Of a DNA stretch of 64,000 nt, positions 46,501 through 64,000 are shown piece after piece. Where the stretch lies: assembly GCF_048544455.1 (NCBI RefSeq), contig NC_133537.1:314298238-314362237 (forward strand), read 5' to 3'. A program made the position numbers and the translations under genes. Below the pieces are notes generated by a model. The model made no database searches. It was not told the DNA's origin and saw nothing but the letters and a program-made list of their open reading frames with translations. This DNA comes from Silene latifolia. Taxonomy: Eukaryota > Streptophyta > Magnoliopsida > Caryophyllales > Caryophyllaceae. How positions within the stretch are numbered: the stretch's first letter is position 1; every line of letters begins with the position of its first letter.

Positions 46501-49500
46501 CAAGCATTGCAACCTTAAGTACATTTTTTTGTTTTAGAAAGACTTTTCCAGAGGCAGTAAGGAGGCACTCACCATCATTTGCGCAATACTTCGACGATGG
46601 TGCTCAGCACGAGCAGCTGCAGCTTGAGGGGGCTGCAAAGAACAATGAAATGGTGTTATCTACTACATAGGAAACTATACAGCACAGATAGAAACAGAGG
46701 CTGGATAATGTAATGAAGAAAAGAAGCATTTCATGCAATGAGACAATTCAAAAATTGAAAACGCTCATCTGGGTTCTGAGTTACTTACATCATCAATGAT
46801 CTTCCTTAATACTGACACTTTCCCCCGCAATCCACCATGGTGCAAAATGTCATCACCTTTCCTACTGATGTAATGGTGAGGCATATCAACTTTAGAATGC
46901 ACCATCCATATCGACCATTCTGTTTTTCTATCTTTGGCCCATGACTCCCGCAAATACTCGGTAATTTTGGTTTTATTAGCCCTGGAATCAAATAGTAAAA
47001 ATTAATAAGGGAAACAATAAAAAATTAAATTAAATTAGTGTATCTTACAAGATATACAACTAGCACAGTTGCATAATACTCGAGATGTCTTCAACGTAAT
47101 TTAGAAGCAAAAGCCATAGTTAACGAGAACAGTCTGCTTTAAAATGCATTAACAGTTCTATATATTATCTTTCTCATTTGATATATAGTGTTGGCTTGCT
47201 AAATGAATCATTTACAAATTACAAAGTGCCCTTGATGGACTCAATTACTCAAGTATAGAAAGGAGCACTCATACATCGTATAAGGCATACAATAACCTGA
47301 AAATCGTCCCCCAGAAAAGTTATAATTGCCTTTCACAGTTCGGTTGTCTGACCTGACACCATAACTTCCTAGCAAGCTAATACAGAGGAATTAGATTTTT
47401 AAATGGTTCGGCACTTTGGCATCTTCATTACAGAGTCAGTGATGGCTCATCCTATCAGTAAGGCATAGCGCAAAAGTTTTTCATTCTTTCTATTTTATTT
47501 TATTTTTATACTTTACACCCCCACGTCTAGCTAAGTCGAAATATATTTGCATATCCCGGAGCTTTTGGTGCCCTTTCCATCTTCAATTAGAGTAGTAGTA
47601 CCTTAAATGGAGTAGTGGAATAATGATCAACTAAAAGAGGCTGTAAATGTCAGATGCTTCTAACAGAAAATGATGATTATTTAGAAAATATGGTTATGAC
47701 TTGTGAGACATCTCCATTTCAATTTTGTTTATATTGCCACTGTCACATAAGATTGTTTTTTCAAGTGAAGGAAGAATCAGTGGAGATCAGGTATGTTACT
47801 GTGTGTTAATGTGGAGTCCCTGTAGCACATGGACTTTGTCTCAGGAAACGAGGGGTAAATCTGTTCCTCTACATGCCTAGAGGCTAGAACTCACCAAGAA
47901 AAAGGAAACACTAACAATCCAATGGGACCTAGGAAGTATAAAATTATAAATTACTTAGTAGCGGAGAACTGGCACCAAACTTTCAACTTTGTAAGGAAAT
48001 AGGGCAAAAACATGCTCTCTGTAAGTGCTGGGTAAGACATAATTAGAGCAAAAGGGGGAATTTGCAAACTATACTTCACAACTATAAGGGAAACATATCA
48101 CAACAAAGCAAAACTTTCTCTCAGACAACAAATCTTGATTGCCAAGTTAACAAAGCCATCAAGACAAAGATAAGGTATGTGAAAGAAAAATGGAAGTCGT
48201 TAACTATTAACAAAGAGATGCTGTTTAGAAAAGTTGTCTAAACTCTAACGGAAACAAAAGTAAAGCCCTATCTTTTAAACAAAGATAACGGAACAAACCT
48301 GTGAAACTTCAGAAACACAGTCCAAAGAAAATGAATTTGATCCCCAATTATGTGTGCAGACCAAAGTAAATTATCCTTAGATAAGGACATCAGCACGCCA
48401 TTACTCCGAAAGTCCAGAAATATTTTTGCCTTCTGTTTAACATTGTAAAATCACTTACAGACTTAGGCGTAAAAACTAATCAGTAAGCATAATGAATCCT
48501 AATTTCTTAATTGACTAGGTGCAGGACTAATACTTAATAAATTCACACTAAAAGATTGCCATTATAAGATTCAGTCAAAAACTTTGCCATTTATAAGATT
48601 CAGTCAGAAACTTCAAAGGAAGTCCAGTCAATAAGAAAAAACACATATCATTTTGCTATTGATTCCAAGTTTCCAATTATTTGGGACATAGGATTAGATA
48701 GGTAGAAGGAGAACCTCATTACTATTATGGAATTCAGTCAAATTTGGTCTTTGACCTTTACTTGTGGTCGAAGACACATTGGCTGGAAATAGGGAACCAA
48801 ACAACTTGGAGTCATCCAGCTGAGAAATGAAATCAGTGAGGTCAATACTTTGATCGATTGCTCTACTGAGCTTTTGTGCCTCTTCCAAGAGAATGTCCCG
48901 CGCCGCTAACAATGCTTTAACAAGCAAAACCTCTTTTTCCACTTTATCTGAACCCTAACCAGTAGAATTAAAACCGTAGTTACAAAGCCAAATCAAGCAA
49001 TATTAATACCATATGGAATCCAGAAGATGCACATTATCAGAATTTTCAACAGAGCCAACAGTAAGCAGATCACACGACAAATGCTCAATAAAAATAGGCC
49101 AAATTCATCATAAGCAGGTATTAAACAAGATCAGTCTGATACCCACAAACAGTTCTAAATTCTAACTCGTGTGCAACAAGAGCATTTATTGCCAATCTGT
49201 AGACCTCGTAATAAACTAAAGGGTGGCGAAGAAGCATTTGTCACGCATCAAAATATTTTTTCAATACGATGCGCACACCCTTAAAGAAACTAACAGAAAA
49301 CGCCCAATATGTGTGTGCTTCATTTTAGGGGGGAAAGAAAAGAGAAGAATTAGACCAAAGTATGTGGCATAATAGAATTTACTGTTAGACTTAGATACTT
49401 AAAAATAAAGAAGAAAATATACCTTATTGGATTTGCCAACAAATCTTCCGTCGACATCTTCACCTCTGCAAGATATGCTTTAGAAAATCAACCCGCCATT

Positions 49501-51297
49501 TAGAGCCAGGTGCAGCTGATTGTCCGAGAAAAGATGGAAACAGTCGAAAATAGAAACAGACCTGGGTACCTTCTTTGAGATATTTTGTGCAACTGACTTC
49601 AGGATGCTAATATGTATACTTGCATCTACAAGCACAGAATGGAAGGCGTCAAAAAGTATAGGGCAATAAGAATGTATTCCCAGAAGAGCTTTTGGTGGTA
49701 CACGGAATTCGTGAATAGCCGCAGCAGGAGAAGTACTTAAGAAAGCTTGCAATCCAGGCCTGCTCATGACATGTGACACATTAATCATCCAGAATTTGGA
49801 AGGTACAACGCACAAAAGAGCTCCTAGAATATTATGTAATTATCAGGACATATATGTAGAGAAAAGAATTTCTGCCAACTTACCCTTGCTCTGATAAAGA
49901 AGCATACAGGAGTTCAAATTTGATGATAACACCAGACGTGGAGGGAACCTACACAAATAAAAAAAAAAAAAAGACATAACTAGAAGCAAATTTAAATATG
50001 CAATAATTTCTGAATCTTCTGAAAAACACCATCACAAAAATGAAATATACAGGGAGGCAACAAAATACAGTATACCTTAAAATAAAAAAATATGTTTTCA
50101 TGTATTCTAATCATCTTGTGGCATCCATGAATCTAAGCTATCATCACAAAATTACATTTTTGCAGTTTTATCATTTTAAAATTTTAATACCATCTAACTT
50201 TAGATCATGCAATTTTCTGACAAGATACTTTTGTGCAGCACCATTTGAATGATATCCCCCAGAGACCAAGTCATTGTCCATGTGGAAGAGAAGGAACTCT
50301 GAAACTATGCTTATATTCTCATTTTATATTTGCAAACAAAAGTGACCGGCATACTAACTCTTGGGCAGGCCGCAGCATTGCCACACGCTTCATCGATTCC
50401 TATATAAGATTATTTTAAGAGTAGGAGGCTGCCTAAACACAACTTTGTATGTTTAATAAAATGGGATTTATTTGACGACGCCCACTTCCCAATAAGCAAA
50501 CGCTGGATCATCACTTCAGTTAATAGCAAAACGCAGCTAATTATTTCAAAGTCACAGAAGAAAATACAGTTGCATTAATTTGATAAGGCATCATCTATAC
50601 AGTAACATCTTTAGCCAACCGACTTAATGGGCATTAACCGAAGAGCACTAAAAAACATGTAGAAATCTATCTTAAATATCTTAAGGTACCTCATGGTTGG
50701 AAAGGGATACGTTAAAAGCAATCATGACAGATAATGGAACATCCTGCCTTGCATATCTGATCTTAAAGGGTTGAGTTGCAAAACTGTTGTCTACATCGTT
50801 AATCCTCCAAAATCCATAACCATCAGAAGAACCTGAATTAGGAGCTGCAGCACACCACAGAGTACCATAGTGATCACTTATCAACTGCATATTAACACTG
50901 ACAGAAAGAAAAAGTCATATTGAGAAAACTACCTTCATATTGTACAACTTTTGATGGGATCCCAACAATGAGGTCGTCTCCATCTTCCCAGTTCATAGTA
51001 ATTTTAATTTGGTACCACCTATACCACAGAAATGCACGCTCAAATTACTACCAGTGCATATTATTTTCAACAGAACCAATATACAAGTTAATACACCATG
51101 CAAGAAAGTACAGTAGAAGGAGAAGCTAACCCTTGCTGGAAAAGATCAAGATTGTGAAACCGGTGAATGTAAACAGCAATCTCATGGTACGTATCCAACA
51201 TAGCCAGATTAAATATTCTAAGCTCCGCATTGGCCAATCTCTTGAAGGTTAAGTTTCTCTGAGTAAAATCAAACGACCATTTGAGATGACAAAGCAT
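43510..51297 (-). CDS. FAM135/ZW18-like putative serine esterase (DUF3657-DUF676)
   Basis: Fifteen exons, all phase-consistent: 51131-51297, 50933-51018, 50690-50844, 49884-49948, 49562-49759, 49423-49465, 48715-48954, 48299-48432, 46789-46981, 46573-46632, 46221-46463, 45763-46021, 45474-45679, 45139-45183 and 43510-43800, giving 794 aa. The N-terminal part (EIAVYIHRFHNLDLFQQGW, WEDGDD, RYARQDV, KALLGIHSYCP) is the DUF3657 region. From about residue 515 lies the DUF676 alpha/beta-hydrolase: VLKIVVFVHGFQ, GHHLDLRLVRNQWLL, nucleophile elbow FVGHSIGN (Ser about 603), SGPHLGYLYSS, SSPQDGYVPYHSARIE, and GRAAHIEFLE near the end, supplying plausible Asp and His. It is full length for the family. 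The substrate is unknown. The start at 51297 (MLCHLKWS) aligns with the usual MLxRLRWF opening. The 1.3-kb last intron contains a solo LTR. Confidence 0.93.
44687..44958 (+). mobile_element. Solo LTR in the last intron of the esterase gene
   Basis: The segment runs from TGTTGGATTATTATG to AGAAATTCTACA. It contains CCTATATAAAAGCC (a TATA box) about two-thirds along, then a pyrimidine-rich stretch typical of small copia LTRs. The flanks are TATTT and TATTA, a 5-bp duplication with one mismatch. Orientation is opposite to the host gene. No internal region is present. Confidence 0.6.
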
Positions 51298-52518
51298 AAC
51301 CTATTTCCAAGAGACCATTTACACTCACTTGCATCCTCCTTTCCAAAACCAACCGCCTTAATAACCATTTTTAAAAACAGACAAGCGTGAATTGAATAAT
51401 GCACATTTAGAACAATAGCTTATCCCATTTGAGGTATAGCAATAAACACAGCCAGTTCGACGAAATATGGGAAACTGCCTAGAGCTTATTACAAAAACAT
51501 TGGGATGTACTCATATGGCCATGGTTAGAAGTATTGGGGGATACATTGAAGGATTTTTGTCGATAATTGGCTGTTATAGCCTATATCTGACGCATATGTG
51601 ACCTGTAAGGCCAATCTTAGCCCAATATATCACCCACAAAACCAATACAACTGATTTACCAATAAATAACCATCACACCATTATCCATGCCACCTTGTTA
51701 TGGTACAGTAATGCTCGATTCTTGACCTTTACTCTTGTATCTTAATTAAGCAGCTAAGTATTTGCAGGTCCGGAATCCAATGTCCTCATCATGTTCATGA
51801 AATTACATAAATTGCATTGATTTAAGATAGCCATGCATCTCGTAGAGCTAGTTTTGCTTAAAACCGTCTTAAGCTTACTATATATTCGTAGTCATTATGG
51901 CTATCATTAAATAATACTCGCAGCATGGAAAAAGAAGCGTCTTATCTTAAGACGGTTTCAAATAAACATAGCACACCGCACACAATGTCGAAACGATCAA
52001 CGTCACAGATACACCAAAGTAGCAAAATTGCACTCTACAAATTACAGAAAACAAAAAAAAAACGATCACAAAGGTGTAAAATGTGAGACGAAAGAGTGCA
52101 TACATTAATTTCACTTGTTCATCGATCTCCTCAAAGCCGAAAGTGCAGAAAAAATCGCCGCTAAATAACAACAAAACCTAATCACGGGACATGATAAATT
52201 GCTAAGGCGAAAAAAAAAAAGATGATGATCAAAGCTTGAAAACAAAAGAAAAGAAATGTTGAGTGTTACATTGATGTGCCGTCGGAAATTAGATCCGTCG
52301 GCAAAAATCGACGGCGAATTGTGACAATCCTCAAGCGTCGGAATGTTTTGTTGTCCTCAGCTCTATGGAGTTGTCGAAAGCTTTGGGAGGCGCGGCCAGG
52401 ATTTTTTATCAGTTTTGTCACCCAAGTTTTCTTTGGTGTCAGTTTGATTAATTTGGGATTTGGGATGTAAATTAATTTGGGATGTCCTTGTGTTCTTTTT
52501 CTTTACACTAGTTTGAGA
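51298..52518. other. Upstream region of the esterase gene
   Basis: The first coding exon ends at 51297, so this stretch should contain promoter and leader. A frame on the minus strand at about 52100-52174 (FSGDFFCTFGFEE) is probably not coding. A TTTGAAACCGTCTTAA-type motif near 51940 is a short dispersed repeat piece. I see no second gene. The transcription start may lie near 52200-52480, but nothing fixes it. Confidence 0.35.
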
Positions 52519-53081
52519 CTAGTTTATAACCCGTATAATAAAAAAACGGTCTATATTACTTTTTATTTCTAATAAATATTTAAATAATAGTAGTATTTAA
52601 TTAATTGTTTATTTTTCTCGTTATTGTATTTTTTTAGAAAAAAATAAATTTGAAAACTAATATAAGATAATTGAATAATGTGTTGAAATGTATTTTTTTA
52701 CAAAATATTTTTTATATCATAAATCCTAATGAGTCTAATTTATAAATTTCTCAATTCATCTTGTCATGAAAGTAGTAAAATGATAACATCAATAAAAGAT
52801 TTAGCAGTTTATAATTTTATATCATTTATATTTTAATTAAAAGATTATAGTTAAAATTTAATGAAAATTATATAATTTGATAAAAAGATTAATTTTAATA
52901 AAAAGATAATAATACAATGAAATACATTATAATTATTAACTCTAGTTTGGGTATAAAAAAAATGCTTGTTTGATCAATCAATTGGTAAAATGAAATGTCA
53001 AATTATCAATAACTTCTTAATTAAAAAGATGTTTTTTGGAGAAAAAATTTGTGAGTTCACCTATTCTTTTAGTAGATAGGA
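52519..53081 (-). mobile_element. Helitron-like element, minus orientation
   Basis: On the minus strand the left-hand end reads TCCTATCTACTAAAAGAATA, a typical Helitron 5' start also seen at 11193 and 11621. The other end is CTAG followed by T (CTAG at 52519-52522), preceded by an imperfect CCGT...ACGG hairpin. The hairpin is weak and the base before TC is T rather than A. The 563-bp interior is non-coding and AT-rich. Confidence 0.45.
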
Positions 53082-53291
53082 AATTTGACCGTCTTACATA
53101 AAAATAATATAGTGTAAAATATACGAAAGAATTTAAATATATAAATTTTATAGTGAAAATTTTAAAAAAATGGAAAATAGGATGAAAACTATATATTGTT
53201 AACTAAAAGGTCTCACGATAATCATATCATGATCATGCCACTACAACAATGCATACCTTTAACGGCAAAAAAAATCATCTTTGTTATACTT

Positions 53292-54686
53292 TTTTTTTTT
53301 TGCTAAAATGTCAGCTTTTCATTGATAATCAGCATTTACACATACAATTTAGTTCATTTTTGTTCTAATGTTTACATCAATTGCACATTAGACACCAAAG
53401 TCCATTTTTAGGAAGGATGGACTTGTTACAACATATACGAACTCTATTACGAAGTGAAGTAGTAACCTGCCTAACCACCATGGACGGGCTAAGCATCATG
53501 TGGTGAAGCCAAGCCATATTCTTTTGCATCCACACAGTGTACCATACTGCAAGTATAGCAGCAGTGGTCACATTCTTCCTCAGTCTACTCCATCTTCTCC
53601 TCTTTACCTGCTGTAGCACATGTGCAGAGCTTAAATAAGCCCCTAACGCAGTAGTAACTAACTGCATCACCTGTTTTGTGTAAGCACAATCCTGAAGTAC
53701 ATGGATGTGACTCTCAACAGCCAAAGCACATAAGAAACACAGATTGTCAGGTACCACATTATATTCATATAGCATGTCCTTCATCCTCATTGCCTGATGG
53801 GAGAATAACCAGGCAATAAAGGCATGTTTAGGAGCAGCCATAGAACACCAGACGGACTTGTACCAGATGACTTCCTCTTTCTTTTCTCTTAACCAGTTGT
53901 AGCAACCCTTAACAGTATAGATTCCATCATTCATGTCTGCCAGATAACCTTACTTAAGAATATCCTTCACTTGACACACTTTCTTCCAATGCCAGCTGGC
54001 TGCAGAAGAAGGAGTGTAGTCAGGCCAAGAATTATCTTTCATATAAACGTGATGAACCCATTGGACCCACAGCTTATCAGGTTTGGTTGCAACCCACCAG
54101 GCAAGCTTGCCAACAGTAGCAGTATTCCAAGTCAGACTCCATTTCAGACCAAGCCCTCCTTCCTTCTTGGGAGAGCAAACCTTTTGCCACGCAATCAGTT
54201 GTGTCTTATTATACTCAACACCTCCTTCCCATAGAAAATTTCTACAAATTGCATCAACTCTTTGAATAACTCCTTTAGGCAGTACAAACATAGAAGCCCA
54301 ATATGTGTGCATAGTAGATAATACTGAACTTACCAAAGTGAGTCTACCTGCAAAGGAAAGCTTCTTAGCACCAAGACTTCTAACTCTATGCACAATCTTA
54401 TCAATCAAACTTGCACAGTCTTTGATCTTTAGTCTGCCTGCTGTAATAGGAACTCCAAGATACTTAAATGGTAAGGTACCCTCTAAGAATCCAGAGATGG
54501 ATAAAATTTCTTGTTTCAGGCCACTGTGCACCCCATTAAAGTAGGCTCTGGATTTCTGAGGATTCATTTTCAGTCCAGAAGCATTTGAAAAAGCAGAGAA
54601 GGCCCTCAATAGCAACACTATAGACTGAGCATTACCTTTACAAAACATCAACAAATCATCTGCAAACATCAAGTGAGTAAGTTTCA
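53292..54686 (-). mobile_element. 5'-truncated LINE (L1-like) with 12-bp target duplication
   Basis: TTTGTTATACTT occurs at 53280-53291 and 54687-54698, and a poly(T) run (poly(A) on the minus strand) follows the first copy. The minus strand carries the C-terminal half of a LINE ORF2. It starts in the reverse transcriptase just before the FADD active site (LTHLMFADDLLMFCKG), continues through PFKYLGVPI and GRLTLVSSVL, and ends with the zf-RVT region (PKHAFIAWL, CFLCALAVESHIHVLQDC). One in-frame stop (about 53950-53952) separates the two open parts, which otherwise read in the same frame. 5' truncation at insertion is normal for LINEs. There is no sign of domestication. Confidence 0.9.
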
Positions 54687-54698
54687 TTTGTTATACTT

Positions 54699-55177
54699 AA
54701 TAAGTGGCATTTAATCCGACAAATTATCTAAATGTGTGCGTGATTGAAGAACGGGTTTGTGATTTTTTTTCCTACGGTCATAGACCACATAATTTATTCA
54801 CAAATTAGCGTAGAGCTTATATGTTCATAATATAAGTTATTTGTCATATAAATTTCTTTTTTACCGGGCGGTTGATGGAGTACCTCCATCTCGAACTCAT
54901 GTGTTCTTGGAGACTCATAAGGACCGGAAGACTGAACCTCTGCTCCAATGGATGAAAAATTAAAGCAAGTGGTGGTGAGAACCATGTTGAACTCTTAATT
55001 TAATTAGGGCGTGTTTGACACTTTGACTAGATAAGAACTTTGGCCTGATTTGTGTGATTCCACACATAATTGTAAACGGTTTTTTGTTGTTGTTGTTTTT
55101 AGGAAATTATTAATGAGAAACTAAATGATATGTCAAGCAATAAAGATGTCACAAATGAAGTTGTTGCTTGGGATGGA
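54699..55177. other. Short intergenic stretch, no gene seen
   Basis: No coding character is visible. A poly-purine/pyrimidine (TTG)n tract lies near 55084-55098. Confidence 0.4.
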
Positions 55178-55181
55178 TATA

Positions 55182-55236
<55 letters not shown>
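55178..55236. repeat. (TA)n microsatellite, left tract
   Basis: Almost pure TA dinucleotide repeat of about 59 bp. It directly adjoins the end of the element at 55237-58041. Confidence 0.85.

Positions 55237-64000
<8,764 letters not shown>

Overview
This is a window of eudicot plant nuclear DNA: spliced GT-AG genes with AT-rich introns, set among many transposable elements. The short foldback repeats built on a GTCTGTCACAAGC / AAGACGGATA core (near 17.9 kb) and the long LTR families fit Caryophyllales, probably Caryophyllaceae. That placement is my inference from recall, not a database match.

Four host genes look complete. (1) 5.1-9.5 kb, + strand: a five-exon NAC transcription factor of 696 aa with a C-terminal membrane anchor (NTL type). 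(2) 36.3-38.1 kb, + strand: a five-exon protein of 337 aa with two heavy-metal-associated (HMA) domains and a C-terminal isoprenylation box (HIPP type). (3) 42.3-42.9 kb, + strand: a two-exon, single-HMA protein of 132 aa whose metal-binding motif is degenerate. (4) 43.5-51.3 kb, - strand: a 15-exon FAM135/ZW18-like putative serine esterase of 794 aa with a GHSIGN nucleophile elbow. Genes 3 and 4 converge tail to tail. Genes 2 and 3 carry the same domain class within about 4 kb of each other.

The rest is a stratified transposon landscape in which many insertion footprints can be read directly. 1-4.75 kb: a Helitron 3' end, a foldback MITE and the 5' end of a Ty3/gypsy fossil. 9.9-15.4 kb: decayed coding-like sequence, two hAT MITEs, Helitron ends, a Tourist-like MITE, a Harbinger-like MITE and a 1447-bp Pack-MULE with perfect 9-bp target-site duplications (TSDs) that carries the first exon of the trafficking gene TRS120. 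15.5-17.9 kb: an intronless retrocopy with a 16-bp TSD and a poly(A) tail. It has an open 591-codon frame with TPR repeats, and its end looks like a LINE 3' tail. 18.1-28.2 kb: a Ty3/gypsy fossil that interrupts a foldback MITE and is itself interrupted by a 2.4-kb solo LTR; it contains a small antisense ORF for a tail-anchored peptide. 28.4-34.1 kb: a MULE-like MITE and a young Ty1/copia element. 35.75-36.2 kb: a duplicated TATA box and a 297-bp TRIM just upstream of the HIPP gene. 38.2-39.5 kb: a hAT MITE and a short LINE/SINE tail. 44.7 kb: a solo LTR in the last intron of the esterase gene. 52.5-54.7 kb: a Helitron and a 5'-truncated LINE. 55.2-58.1 kb: an element flanked by two (TA)n tracts. 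58.1-64.0 kb: a decayed Ty1/copia element that runs off the window.

I found no CRISPR, rRNA or convincing tRNA gene. The most interesting items are the TRS120-capturing Pack-MULE, the TPR/LINE-tail retrogene, the antisense tail-anchored ORF, and the TATA duplication plus TRIM in front of the HIPP gene.
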